From Streptomyces sp. LaPpAH-108 (GTDB taxonomy: Bacteria; Actinomycetota; Actinomycetes; Streptomycetales; Streptomycetaceae), in contig NZ_KB891987.1 in NCBI RefSeq assembly GCF_000373625.1, positions 310,001-374,000 on the forward strand: DNA of 64,000 nucleotides, read 5' to 3'. This document shows, in pieces, positions 1 to 8,483 of the stretch. The notes below the pieces were generated by a model that did not search any database, was not told where the DNA came from, and saw nothing but the letters and a program-made list of their open reading frames with translations. Each line of letters begins with the position of its first letter. Within the stretch, counting starts at the first letter, position 1. Both the position numbers and the translations under genes were made by a program.

Positions 1-785
1 GGGTCGCGCCACCAGGAGGGGTAGTACGTCGAGATCGGCGGTGCCTGTGCCTCCGGCGGCGCGTCGGCGGCGGCCTGCGCGGCTATGGGGCTGGAGCGCG
101 GGCGCGCACTCGGGGAGCTGGGGGAGGGGTCGGGGGCCGGGGTGCCCCGGTGCCGGGACCAGTACCCGGCACCGGCGAGCAGCAGGGAGAGGACCACCGC
201 GAAGGTCAGCGCCCCCGCGTTCCGCAGCGTGGTCAGCACCACCCCGCAGCCGACCAGGGCGAACAGCACGGCGGCCAGCGCCTGGCCTTCGACCCGGCCG
301 GTGAGCAGCTTGCGGACCTCGTTCTCCTCCTCGTCGTCCTGCGGGACGAGGAGCCAGGCGAAGCCGTAGAAGATCAGGCCGATGCCGCCGGTCGCGGCCA
401 GCACGGCGAGGGTGATGCGGTAGATCACCGGGTCCATGTCCGTCCGCCGGCCCAGCCCCGCGCACACGCCCGCGATCATCTTGTGTCTGCGGTCGCGCCG
501 GAGGGGGCGGGAGTCCGGGGAGGCGGCAGGCGTCCCGTCCGTACCGGGAGCGCCAGGGCCACTCGGAGTGCCAGGGGTACCGGGGGTGCCGGGACCACCC
601 GACGCGTCGGATGCCCCGGCCGTGCCCGTGGCCCCGGGAGTCCCCGCACCGCCGGTCCCGCCGCCCCCGCCGACTCCGCTCGTCCCGCCGACTCCTCCGC
701 CCGTGTCCGTCGTACCGGTGCCCGAGCCCGGGCGCGGGCCGGAGCCAGGTCCCGGACCCGTCGCTGCGTGCTCGTGATCCGTCAT
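1..785 (-). CDS. PspC-domain membrane protein (3' end cut by window)
   Basis: The reading frame starts at ATG (complement of 783-785) and is still open at base 1, so the C-terminus is missing. The first ~95 residues are a Gly/Pro/Thr-rich disordered region. A PspC domain follows at about residues 98-160, with the typical KMIAGVCAGLGRR start, the DPVIYRITLAVLA segment and a hydrophobic stretch ending in WLLVPQDDEE. Two further hydrophobic segments follow (LAAVLFALVGCGVVL and LTFAVVLSLLLAGAGYW), then a Pro/Ala-rich tail. PspC proteins sit in the membrane and respond to envelope stress. The gene is divergent from a histidine kinase that carries its own PspC domain, an arrangement common in Streptomyces, so the two probably act together. 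Family assignment is firm; the signal sensed is unknown. Confidence 0.85.
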   Translation of the reverse strand, partial: MTDHEHAATGPGPGSGPRPGSGTGTTDTGGGVGGTSGVGGGGGTGGAGTPGATGTAGASDASGGPGTPGTPGTPSGPGAPGTDGTPAASPDSRPLRRDRRHKMIAGVCAGLGRRTDMDPVIYRITLAVLAATGGIGLIFYGFAWLLVPQDDEEENEVRKLLTGRVEGQALAAVLFALVGCGVVLTTLRNAGALTFAVVLSLLLAGAGYWSRHRGTPAPDPSPSSPSARPRSSPIAAQAAADAPPEAQAPPISTYYPSWWRD

Positions 786-1007
786 GCGTCCATCGTGACG
801 GTTCGGCCGCCCGACCGGCAGTCGGATCAACCCTGGCCGAACCCTGAAATCGGCCCTGAGACGAAATCGGGGGTATGTTCGAATCGCGGGTTCCGCCGCC
901 GCTCGGGGCGGCCGGACCCGGGTCGGGGGTACCCCGGGCGAAGATCAGGGGAGTCTCGGGGGCCGACCCTGATGACCCGCTGCCACCGCCGTGTGACCAT
1001 CGATGTC

Positions 1008-2300
1008 ATGCCGGAAGCCGCAGCACTGCCCCTCGACGACCCGCGGCCGCCGCGCAAGCTCTACCGCAGCGGCGACGGCCGCTGGCTCGGCGGAGTGGCG
1101 CGGGGCCTCGCCGGGCACCTCGGGCTGCCCGTGGTGTGGGTGCGGCTCGCCTTCGTCGGCCTGTTCATGGCCAACGGTCTGGGCGCGCTGCTGTACGCCG
1201 CGTTCTGGTTCTTCGTGCCGCTCGGCGTCGGCGGCGTGGGCGACCACAAGCCGCACTCGCTCGTCGGCACCGAGACCTCGCCGGACGGCCGCCGCAGACT
1301 CGTGGCCCGCAAGCCGGACAAGGGCCAGATGGTCGCCCTGCTGCTCATGGTCATCGTGTCGATGGTCTTCGTGGGCAGCGTCAACGTGACCAACACGGCG
1401 AAGGCGTACCTCCTGCCGACCGTCCTGGTCGCCGCCGGTGTCGCCCTGGTCTGGCGGCAGGCGGACAACGCCCGCCGGGCCCGCTGGGTCGAGGTCGGCA
1501 GCAGGCGCCGCCCCCTCACCCTGCTCCGCGCGGGCGTGGGCGTGCTGCTGGTCACGGCCGGAGTGTCCGCCATCTTCGTCATGCAGGGCTCGGCGGCCCA
1601 CCTCGGCGCGGTGCTCCAGGCGGCGCTCGCCGTCCTCGTCGGCATCACGCTGCTGGCCGGTCCCTATCTCGTCCGCGTGACCCAGGACCTCTCCGAGGAG
1701 CGCCTGATGCGCATCAGGGCCCAGGAGCGCGCCGAGGTCGCCGCCCATGTCCACGACTCCGTGCTGCACACCCTGACCCTGATCCAGCGCAACGCCGACA
1801 ACGCGAGCGAGGTGCGCCGCCTGGCCCGCGCCCAGGAGCGCGACCTGCGCACCTGGCTGTACAAACCCGAGGGCACCGGCCAGGACGAGGCCGACGAGCC
1901 GGACACGGTCGCGGAGGCGGTCCGGCGCAGCGCGGCCGAGGTGGAGGACAAGCACGGCGTGCCCATAGAGGTGGTCGTGGTGGGCGACTGCCCGCTGGAC
2001 GAGAGGACGGCCGCGCAGATGCAGGCCGCGCGCGAGGCGATGGTGAACGCCGCCAAGTACGGTGGCGACGGCGGTCCCGTGCAGGTGTACGCGGAGGTTG
2101 AGGGGAGCACGGTGTTCGTGTCCGTCCGCGACCGCGGGCCCGGGTTCGACCTCGACGCGATACCCGCCGACCGCATGGGCGTCAGAGAATCGATCATCGG
2201 CCGTATGGAGCGCAACGGCGGCACGGCCCGGCTGCGGTCGGTGCCGGGCGGCGGCACGGAGGTCGAGCTGGAAATGGAGAGGGCGGAGAAGACGGCATGA
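1008..2300 (+). CDS. PspC-domain sensor histidine kinase (NarL/DesK type)
   Basis: A 430-aa membrane kinase. The N-terminal PspC domain (about residues 18-75, GRWLGGVARGLAGHLG) is followed by several hydrophobic segments up to about residue 225. A HisKA_3-type dimerisation helix then carries the phosphoacceptor motif AHVHDSVLHTL (His249). The C-terminal HATPase domain has the N box (REAMVNAAKYG), a G1-like box (VRDRGPGFD) and a final GGGTEVELEME. I chose ATG 1008 because it directly precedes conserved sequence; an in-frame ATG at 972 would add 12 residues, and the longer frame back to base 150 is the antisense of the PspC gene. The stop overlaps the response regulator start (ATGA), so the two are translationally coupled. 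It should phosphorylate the regulator encoded next. Confidence 0.9.
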   Translation: MPEAAALPLDDPRPPRKLYRSGDGRWLGGVARGLAGHLGLPVVWVRLAFVGLFMANGLGALLYAAFWFFVPLGVGGVGDHKPHSLVGTETSPDGRRRLVARKPDKGQMVALLLMVIVSMVFVGSVNVTNTAKAYLLPTVLVAAGVALVWRQADNARRARWVEVGSRRRPLTLLRAGVGVLLVTAGVSAIFVMQGSAAHLGAVLQAALAVLVGITLLAGPYLVRVTQDLSEERLMRIRAQERAEVAAHVHDSVLHTLTLIQRNADNASEVRRLARAQERDLRTWLYKPEGTGQDEADEPDTVAEAVRRSAAEVEDKHGVPIEVVVVGDCPLDERTAAQMQAAREAMVNAAKYGGDGGPVQVYAEVEGSTVFVSVRDRGPGFDLDAIPADRMGVRESIIGRMERNGGTARLRSVPGGGTEVELEMERAEKTA

Positions 2301-3043
2301 GCGACGCGACCGAGGCGAACGGCACGACGGGGGCGGCGGAGGTGGCCGGTCCCGGACGCGACGCCGGGGGCGGGGCGGCCGGCCGCCAGGTGCGGGTGGT
2401 GCTCGTGGACGACCACCGCATGTTCCGTACGGGGGTCCAGGCGGAGATCGGGCAGACCGAGCGGACCGGGGTCGAGGTGGTCGGCGAGGCCGCGGACGTC
2501 GACCAGGCGGTCACGGTGATCACCGCGACGCGGCCCGAGGTGGTCCTGCTCGACGTCCATCTGCCCGGCGGCGGCGGGGTGGAGGTGCTGCGCCGCAGCG
2601 CCTCCCTGATGGCGGACCCCGAGCGGCCGGTGCGGTTCCTCGCGCTGTCCGTGTCGGACGCGGCGGAGGACGTGATCGGGGTGATCCGGGGCGGCGCCCG
2701 GGGCTATGTCACCAAGACCATCACCGGCAGCGACCTCATCGACTCGATCTTCCGGGTCCAGGAGGGCGACGCGGTCTTCTCCCCGCGCCTGGCCGGATTC
2801 GTCCTGGACGCCTTCGCCTCCACCGACGCCCCGCCGGTCGACGAGGACCTGGACCGCCTCACCCAGCGGGAACGGGAGGTGCTGCGCCTGATCGCCCGGG
2901 GCTACGCTTACAAGGAGATCGCCAAGCAGCTGTACATCTCGGTGAAGACGGTCGAGTCCCATGTCTCGGCGGTGCTGCGCAAGCTCCAGCTGTCCAACCG
3001 CCACGAGCTGACCCGCTGGGCGACGGCGCGCCGACTGGTCTGA
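2297..3043 (+). CDS. NarL/FixJ-family response regulator
   Basis: A 248-aa DNA-binding regulator. After a Gly/Ala-rich N-terminal extension of ~32 residues, a receiver domain runs from VRVVLVDDHRMFRTG through the phosphoacceptor Asp in EVVLLDVHLPGG to the conserved Lys in RGYVTKTIT. The C-terminal LuxR-type HTH (about residues 182-245) contains LTQREREVLRLIARG, KEIAKQLYISVKTVESH and VLRKL. It overlaps the kinase gene by four bases, so the pair is one operon and presumably one signalling system. Targets cannot be read from the sequence; the divergent PspC gene is a natural candidate. Confidence 0.93.
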   Translation: MSDATEANGTTGAAEVAGPGRDAGGGAAGRQVRVVLVDDHRMFRTGVQAEIGQTERTGVEVVGEAADVDQAVTVITATRPEVVLLDVHLPGGGGVEVLRRSASLMADPERPVRFLALSVSDAAEDVIGVIRGGARGYVTKTITGSDLIDSIFRVQEGDAVFSPRLAGFVLDAFASTDAPPVDEDLDRLTQREREVLRLIARGYAYKEIAKQLYISVKTVESHVSAVLRKLQLSNRHELTRWATARRLV

Positions 3044-3080
3044 CCGGGGCCGTCGCGTCGGGACCGTCGCACCGGACGCG

Positions 3081-4139
3081 TCAGACCGGGTCCGCCACTC
3101 CGGATTCGTCGGGCCCGGTCCGGGCCTCGTGGAGCCGCAGCAGCGCGCGGGCGGCGTCGGCCACCGCGTTCCGCAGCTCCGGGGGTTCGAGGACCTCGAT
3201 GCCCGGCCCGAGCCGCAGCACCTCACCGGTGGCGTGCTCGACCGACTCGATCGGGATGACCGTACGGACGCGGCCCTGCGCATCCGGCTGCTCCGCGTGG
3301 GTCTCGGCGGCGTCCAGGACCACGGTGTCCACCTGTTCCGGGAACCGCCGCCAGGCCTGCCCGGAGAGCCGGAGCACCGCCCGGCCCCGGAAGCGGTGCT
3401 CGTCGAACCCGGCGACCCAGCCGCGCCAGTACGCGGCCAGGTCGAAGCCGGTGGGCCGCTCGAAAGGTGCGCCGCCCGTGTCCGTGAGCCGCAGGATCTG
3501 CGAGACCCGGTAGGTCCGGACGGCGGCGCCCCTGACCTCGCTCCCCGTCCGCCCCGGGGACTGCGCCACCACGTACCAGACACCGGCCTTCAGCACGACG
3601 CCGAGCGGGCACAGCTCGCGCTCCACCTCCTGCGGCTCGGCCCAGCGGCGGTAGAGCACCCGCAGCGTCCGCCGGTTCCACACCGCCTCGGCGACGGCGG
3701 CGAGCCGGGGCACCTGTTCGGCCTCGCGGTACCAGCGCGAGGTGTCCAGGTGGAAGCGCTCGCGCACCCGTGCCGCCCGCTCGCGCAGCGCCGGTGGCAG
3801 AGCCGCGTCGAGCTTCAGCTGGGCCGCCGCGAGATCGGCGCCGAGGCCCAGTTCGGAGGCGGGGCCGGGAAGACCGGCCAGGGCGAGGGCGTCCGCCTCG
3901 GCTTCGTGCAGTCCGGTCAGCCGGGTGCGATAGCCCTCGACCAGCGAGAAACCGCCCGCGTGGCCCGGCTCGCCGTAGACCGGGACGCCCGCGGCGGACA
4001 GCGCGTCCACGTCCCGGTAGACCGTGCGGACCGAGACCTCCAGCTCGGTGGCGAGCTGGCGGGCCGTCATCCGGCCACGGTTCTGCAGAAGCAGGACGAG
4101 GGAGAGCAGACGGCTCGCGGTCATGGCCACGCGCGCCAT
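3081..4139 (-). CDS. HTH-WYL (YafY-type) transcriptional regulator
   Basis: A 352-aa regulator with an N-terminal DeoR-like winged helix (TASRLLSLVLLLQNRG, then RQLATELEVSVRTVYRDVDALSAAGVPVYGE). The WYL domain (about residues 150-230) carries GVWYVVAQ at the position of the name-giving motif. A C-terminal WCX-like extension ends in LGPGIEVLEPPELR. ATG 4139 was preferred over the in-frame GTG at 4154 because GGAG lies about nine bases upstream of it. The gene is divergent from an MFS exporter, with an inverted repeat in the shared promoter, so it most likely controls that transporter. WYL domains usually sense small ligands or nucleic acid; the ligand here is unknown. It ends 38 bp from the convergent response regulator. 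Confidence 0.88.
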   Translation of the reverse strand: MARVAMTASRLLSLVLLLQNRGRMTARQLATELEVSVRTVYRDVDALSAAGVPVYGEPGHAGGFSLVEGYRTRLTGLHEAEADALALAGLPGPASELGLGADLAAAQLKLDAALPPALRERAARVRERFHLDTSRWYREAEQVPRLAAVAEAVWNRRTLRVLYRRWAEPQEVERELCPLGVVLKAGVWYVVAQSPGRTGSEVRGAAVRTYRVSQILRLTDTGGAPFERPTGFDLAAYWRGWVAGFDEHRFRGRAVLRLSGQAWRRFPEQVDTVVLDAAETHAEQPDAQGRVRTVIPIESVEHATGEVLRLGPGIEVLEPPELRNAVADAARALLRLHEARTGPDESGVADPV

Positions 4140-4151
4140 CTTCGCCCACTC

Positions 4152-4172
4152 CACTGACAGAAGGTGGCAGTG
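4152..4172. promoter_or_regulatory. Inverted-repeat operator between WYL regulator and MFS gene
   Basis: A 21-bp interrupted palindrome with arms CACTG-N-CA and TG-N-CAGTG. It sits 13 bp upstream of the WYL regulator start and 20 bp upstream of the MFS start, where it would cover both promoters. Position and symmetry suggest the binding site of the adjacent regulator; this is inference. Confidence 0.55.
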
Positions 4173-4192
4173 AAGCCCCCTTCAATGGGCGC

Positions 4193-5593
4193 ATGATCAC
4201 GGAAAGTCATGCGCGGCACACGGGACGTCTCCTGGTGACAGCCGCCTTCGTCACCTCGCTGGGGAACAACGTCCAGCTGATCTCCGGCGCGCTGCTGGTC
4301 ATCAGGGCCGAACACACGATGATGTCGGTGGGGTGGCTGTACATCGCCGTCGCGATCCCCCAGGCAGTGCTCTCGCCGTTCTTCGGGCGGCTGGCCGACC
4401 GGGTCGACCGGCGGGCGCTGTGGATCCTCAGTGACGTGGCGAGCACGGTCGTCGCGCTGGCGCTCCCCCTGTGGCTGTGGCTCGGCCATGGCGGCGACGC
4501 CGGGGCGCCGGTCTATCTGGCGAACCTGGCCCTGGCCGTCCTGGCCGCGCTGTTCTTCCCGGTCAGCAGCGCGCTGATCAAGGAGCGCATCCCCCCGGCG
4601 CGGCTGCGCCACTTCAACGCCCACTACGAGATGGCGACGCAGGCCGGGATGCTGCTCTCCGCGACGGTCGGCGGCCTCGCCGTCCAGGCGGTCGGAGCGG
4701 TCCCGTTGCTGCTGGTCAACGCCGGGACGTTCGTCGTGTCGGCGGTGTGCGTGGCCGCGATCGGGCGCCGGGGGCAGGAAGCGAGGCCGCAGGAAGCCTT
4801 CCCGGTCGTCGGCAAGGCCGACGCGAACGGCAACGCCAACCCTGACACCAATGGCGTCCGCACGCAGAGCGGCGACACCCCGGACACCCTCCTCGCGCCC
4901 CCGCGCGCCGCCCCGCTCCCCATGGGCCGCCTCATCGTGCTGTTCGCCCAGGGAAGCGTCGTCGTCACGGTGTTCAACGCCCTGCTGCCCAAGTTCGTCC
5001 TGGGCGATCTGCACCAGGGCGCGGGCACGTTCGGGGCCGTCGACGCGCTCGGCAGCCTCGGGTTCCTGCTGGCCACGGCCGCGTACAAGGTCTCGGGGCG
5101 CCGGTTCGGCGACCTGGGGACGGCGGTGGCCGGATTCCTGCTGTGCGCGGTGCTGTTCGTGTTCCAGCCCCTCTTCGGCCTGGCGGGGGTGCTGCTCCTG
5201 GTGCCGGTCGGCGCGTTCGTCTTCGGCCAGGCGCGGATCGCCTCGCGCAATCTGCTGATGACGGAGGTGGGACCGGACCGCGCGGGCCGGGCGTTCGGCG
5301 TGGCCAACGGCGGGGGACTGGCCGCCACGATCGTCGTGATGCTGCTGGCCGCGCAGGTCACCGACCGGCTGGGCATCGCGTACGGCTTCGCCGTGACCGC
5401 CGTACTGAGCGCGGTCACGACGGCCGCGGCGGCCCTCGGACTGTTCCGGGCGCGCGGCGGTGCCTCACACGACCCGGGTCGCCCCCGCGAACGGCATCTG
5501 GCTGATCGGGGCGATGCGGACCGGAGCCGAGGGGTTCGGGGCGTGGATCATCCGGCCGTTGCCGATGTAGAGGCCGACGTGGCTGACGCCTGA
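4193..5593 (+). CDS. MFS transporter (enterobactin-exporter-like)
   Basis: A 466-aa major facilitator with about 12 hydrophobic segments. The N-terminal half holds the conserved cytoplasmic loop (PFFGRLADRVDRRALWI) after TM2; a long polar loop (about residues 198-240, rich in Asn, Asp and Pro) separates the two halves. It resembles MFS exporters of small molecules. ATG 4193 follows the operator region and is divergent from the WYL regulator, the likely controller. The last ~43 codons (from about 5465) are polar, non-membrane, and antisense to the 3' end of the convergent NlpC/P60 gene, giving a 129-bp overlap. Relatives would be expected to stop near LGLFRARGG, so the original stop may have been lost. 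Confidence 0.85.
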   Translation: MITESHARHTGRLLVTAAFVTSLGNNVQLISGALLVIRAEHTMMSVGWLYIAVAIPQAVLSPFFGRLADRVDRRALWILSDVASTVVALALPLWLWLGHGGDAGAPVYLANLALAVLAALFFPVSSALIKERIPPARLRHFNAHYEMATQAGMLLSATVGGLAVQAVGAVPLLLVNAGTFVVSAVCVAAIGRRGQEARPQEAFPVVGKADANGNANPDTNGVRTQSGDTPDTLLAPPRAAPLPMGRLIVLFAQGSVVVTVFNALLPKFVLGDLHQGAGTFGAVDALGSLGFLLATAAYKVSGRRFGDLGTAVAGFLLCAVLFVFQPLFGLAGVLLLVPVGAFVFGQARIASRNLLMTEVGPDRAGRAFGVANGGGLAATIVVMLLAAQVTDRLGIAYGFAVTAVLSAVTTAAAALGLFRARGGASHDPGRPRERHLADRGDADRSRGVRGVDHPAVADVEADVADA

Positions 5594-6565
5594 GTAGAAG
5601 AACACCAGGTCACCGGGGCGGAGCTGGGAGCGCGAGACGCGCCGTCCGGCGTTGATCTGGGCGTAGGTGGTGCGCGGGAGGGAGATGCCGGCGGAGCGGT
5701 AGGCGGCCTGGATCAGGCCCGAGCAGTCGAAGGCGTTGGGGCCGGTGGCGCCCCAGACGTAGGGGCTGCCGAGCTTGCGGTAGGCGTAGGCGACGGCCGC
5801 CGCGGCGCGGGAGTTGGCGGCGGCCGGGGCGGCCGTCGCCTTCGGCGCCCGGGTCTTCGCCGTGGAACCGGCGGGCGTGTGCGCGCGGACCGGCCGGGCG
5901 GCCGTGACGGCGTGGCCGGGGCGGGCCGGTGCGGTGCCGGTGGCCTTCTCCCGCTCCCGGGGGGTGAGCCGGTCCAGGAGCCGCCGGGCCTCGGTCAGCT
6001 TCGTGGCGACGGTCTTCTTCTGCCGCTTCAGCTCCGCCTGGCGGGCGCGCAGCGACTTCACCTCGACGCGGGCGGCGCCGCGCAGCTGCTCGATCTCGCG
6101 CAGCTGGGCGCGCACCCGGCTGACGGCACCGGCCTGCTGGTCGCCGACGCGCTCGGCGAGGGAGGCACCGTCCAGATACCGGTCGGGGTCGCTGGAGAGG
6201 GCGAGCTGCCAGGTCGGGGCGATGGTGCCGTCGCGGTACTGCGCGGCGGCGTAGGTGCCGAGGGCGTCGCGGGCGGTGTTCAGCCGCTGCTGCTTGCGGG
6301 CGGTCTCGTCGTGCAGCGCGTTCAGCCGCCGCTGCGCCGCGTCCGCCTTCTCCTTGGCGCCGTTGTACTTCTCGGTGGCGTTCTCCGCCTCCCGGTACAG
6401 CGCGTCCACTCTGGTCCTGACCTGCGCCGGGGTGAGCTGGGGCTCGGCGTGGCCGACTCCCTCGAAGGCTGTCGCGGTCGCCGCCCCCGCGAGGGCGAGG
6501 GTCGCGGCCGTGCGGGCGGTGTTGCCGCCCAGCGAGCGATGTCGGGGCCTCCGGTGCGTTGCCAC
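5465..6565 (-). CDS. Secreted NlpC/P60 peptidoglycan endopeptidase
   Basis: A 366-aa wall hydrolase. A basic N-terminus and an alanine-rich hydrophobic segment (TAATLALAGAATATAF) form a signal peptide. A long coiled-coil region (about residues 45-185) follows, as in RipA/CwlO-type enzymes, then a Pro/Ala-rich linker. The C-terminal NlpC/P60 domain carries the catalytic Cys in FDCSGLIQAAY, the His in SHVGLYIG and the third residue in HAPNP. Such enzymes cut D-Glu-meso-A2pm bonds in peptidoglycan during growth, division or germination. GTG 6565 was chosen; the upstream GTG at 6577 lies too close to the GGAAGG ribosome site. A ~170-nt leader with alternative hairpins precedes it. Its 3' end overlaps the convergent MFS gene. 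Confidence 0.9.
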   Translation of the reverse strand: MATHRRPRHRSLGGNTARTAATLALAGAATATAFEGVGHAEPQLTPAQVRTRVDALYREAENATEKYNGAKEKADAAQRRLNALHDETARKQQRLNTARDALGTYAAAQYRDGTIAPTWQLALSSDPDRYLDGASLAERVGDQQAGAVSRVRAQLREIEQLRGAARVEVKSLRARQAELKRQKKTVATKLTEARRLLDRLTPREREKATGTAPARPGHAVTAARPVRAHTPAGSTAKTRAPKATAAPAAANSRAAAAVAYAYRKLGSPYVWGATGPNAFDCSGLIQAAYRSAGISLPRTTYAQINAGRRVSRSQLRPGDLVFFYSGVSHVGLYIGNGRMIHAPNPSAPVRIAPISQMPFAGATRVV

Positions 6566-6737
6566 CTGGACCGTCACGTCCTTCCCTGGACTCGTACGGC
6601 CGAGGACCCGTACGACTCGTGCGGCCGGTGTCCGGCTGCCGCCCGCACAGGGGAGACGGGCAGCCGCCGGACGTTCCTCGGCGGTGGTGTCCGGCTGCCG
6701 CCCCTGGTCCGGGCGGCGTGGGGAGCCGGTCACCTGG
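6566..6737 (-). promoter_or_regulatory. Structured 5' leader of the NlpC/P60 gene (possible riboswitch-like element)
   Basis: The predicted transcript has about 170 nt before the GTG start. Two perfect 18-bp copies of one element (6686-6703 and 6627-6644) flank a segment (6659-6672) complementary to both apart from a 3-nt bulge. The middle strand can therefore pair with either copy but not both. A further perfect 8-bp hairpin (6592-6599 with 6608-6615) sits just before the ribosome site. Streptomyces wall-hydrolase genes are known targets of c-di-AMP (ydaO) riboswitches, but I could not fit the ydaO consensus here, so the class is left open. Confidence 0.45.
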
Positions 6738-6743
6738 GGGAGG

Positions 6744-6773
6744 ACGCTAGGCGGGTGTGTGACAGGTTGGTAA
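6744..6773 (-). promoter_or_regulatory. Predicted promoter of the NlpC/P60 gene
   Basis: On the minus strand a TTACCA -35-like hexamer (6768-6773) and TAGCGT -10-like hexamer (6744-6749) are 18 bp apart. This fits a vegetative (HrdB-type) promoter and places the transcription start near 6737. Confidence 0.45.
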
Positions 6774-6934
6774 CGGGTGTGCGGAATTGTCCGTGACGGG
6801 CCGGGTCGGGACCGTTTCCGACCGGGCCGCCGAAGCGGAAGCGTCGCCTTCGCGCAGCCCGGTGACCGATGGGGGTATTCCGGACACGTGGGGCGGGAGA
6901 GGTGGTACGGCGCACCCCCGCTAGGCTCCGGAGC

Positions 6935-7288
6935 ATGGACGTACTCATCCATCTCTTCGTCGGCCTGCACATCATCGGCATCGCCGCGCTGCTCGGCGGT
7001 TTCCTCACCCAGATGAAGGCGATGGGCCGGGGCACCGCCCGCTTCGTCCCCGGCATGCTGCACGGCGCGTTCACCATGCTGGTCACCGGCGTGGTCCTGG
7101 TCGGCCTCAACGAGGCACAGGGCCACCACGTCAACTCCATCAAGATCGGCATCAAGCTGGCCCTGCTGATCGTGATCCTCGGCCTGGTCTACGTGAAGCG
7201 CGACGAGGAGAAGGCCGACAAGGGCTCCTTCGCGCTGGTCGGCGCGCTGACCACGGCGAACATCTTCATCGCCGTGCTGTGGACGTGA
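6935..7288 (+). CDS. Small integral membrane protein
   Basis: A 117-aa protein with four hydrophobic segments: DVLIHLFVGLHIIGIAALLGG, a second around GAFTMLVTGVVLVGL, a third in IGIKLALLIVILGLVYV and a last in ALTTANIFIAVLW. A short charged loop (KRDEEKADKG) lies between the last two. The ATG at 6935 follows GGAG by a few bases. I do not recognise a functional family beyond a conserved actinobacterial membrane protein. Its stop lies inside the 3' end of the convergent gene (23-bp overlap). Confidence 0.75.
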   Translation: MDVLIHLFVGLHIIGIAALLGGFLTQMKAMGRGTARFVPGMLHGAFTMLVTGVVLVGLNEAQGHHVNSIKIGIKLALLIVILGLVYVKRDEEKADKGSFALVGALTTANIFIAVLWT

Positions 7289-8276
7289 CCCCGGACGCCT
7301 CGGGACCGCCGCCCCGGCCCCGGGCTCCGGACCGCGCCGCGCGCACCGCGCCCGCGGCGGCCCCGAGCCACACCGCGAACGACACCCACACCAGCACCTG
7401 CCCCGGCACCCGCAGCCAGCCGATGCCCACGGCAGCCGCGACCGCCAGCGTCGTCGCCCCCGACATCCCCATCGAGAAGACCGTCGCCCAGCGTCCGAGG
7501 CCGTAGCGCGGACGCGGGCGCGTCAGCTCCGCCACCAGCAGGACGGCGTACCAGGCCAGGTCGAGCACGAGCAGGGCGACCGTCACATCGCGCAGGACGC
7601 CGCTGTCGTCCTCGTTCCACAGGTACAGCCGCGGGCCGTCGGCGGCGAGCAGCCGGGCCCCGGCCAGCGCCGAGATGGACAGCGCGCCGCCCGCGATCCA
7701 GTGGTCGCCGGAGCCCCGTGTCAGCTCGCCCGGATCGAAGCGCGGCAGGGCGAGGCCGTAGAGCAGCAGGCCCCCACCGAACAGCACCAGCGCGGTGTGG
7801 GCGAGCCATGCCACCGCCTCGGTTCCGGCGAGCGTGGCCGCCAGTACCGCGAGCGCCTGTGTGGCCACACAACACAGGAACACCGCTCCGGGCATGCGAT
7901 GCCCCCAGTGCCGTGTGACGACGTAGAGCAGCACCGGCCAGCACAGCGCGGCCAGGGCCAGCAGGGCCTCGGCCAGGACGGCCCAGCCGAGGAGAGCGAA
8001 GCGGGTGCCGAGCACGGCCGTCGCCGCCACGGCGGTCAGCGCGCCCGGGGTGCGGGCCTCGGTCAGCCACCGCTCCCGCTGCCGGGCCAGCCGCAGGGCG
8101 AAGTCGGCGGCCAGCGCGAGCCAGCCGGTGCAGGCCAGGGCCAGGAAGATCAGCGACACCGTCCCGGCTCCGGCCAGGTGCAGGCCGATCGAGACGACGG
8201 CGGTCGCCATCACGGCGGTACCCGCCGCCGGAGGACGTTCCCACCACCACGCGCGCAGACCTGAGATGCCGGACAT
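7266..8276 (-). CDS. Tellurite-resistance/C4-dicarboxylate (TDT, SLAC1-like) family membrane protein
   Basis: A 336-aa protein with about ten hydrophobic segments. The N-terminal part PPAAGTAVMATAVVSIGLHL and the central HWGHRMPGAVFLCCVATQALA segment resemble the TehA/SLAC1-like voltage-dependent anion channel family as found in actinobacteria. This assignment rests on recalled family features rather than a search. Members move anions or C4-dicarboxylates; the substrate here is not predictable. It stands alone, divergent from the helicase gene and convergent with the small membrane protein. Confidence 0.6.
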   Translation of the reverse strand: MSGISGLRAWWWERPPAAGTAVMATAVVSIGLHLAGAGTVSLIFLALACTGWLALAADFALRLARQRERWLTEARTPGALTAVAATAVLGTRFALLGWAVLAEALLALAALCWPVLLYVVTRHWGHRMPGAVFLCCVATQALAVLAATLAGTEAVAWLAHTALVLFGGGLLLYGLALPRFDPGELTRGSGDHWIAGGALSISALAGARLLAADGPRLYLWNEDDSGVLRDVTVALLVLDLAWYAVLLVAELTRPRPRYGLGRWATVFSMGMSGATTLAVAAAVGIGWLRVPGQVLVWVSFAVWLGAAAGAVRAARSGARGRGGGPEASGVTSTARR

Positions 8277-8483
8277 GTGCCGATGCTAGGGAGCCGCGCC
8301 GCCCCGGACCGCGGGGCACGCGCACGGGGGGCTCGAAAGGACGCGCGCACCCCGCCCGGCCCTCCGGGTGCGCCCGCCGACGACGTGGGCCGCGTCACCC
8401 CCGGCCGCCCTCACCAGGCCATACGCCGCTCCACCGAGATCAACTCCCCGGAATTCCGAACGGGTTCCCCGGGTGGCGACCGG

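Noticed and set aside
150..1007. Long N-terminal extension of the histidine kinase frame
   Set aside because: This part is Arg/Pro-rich and antisense to the PspC-domain gene, which has clear family motifs; conserved kinase sequence starts near 1008.
6785..6810. Third PafBC-like motif (TTGTCCGTG)
   Set aside because: The R position is C and no TAnnnT follows after eight bases.
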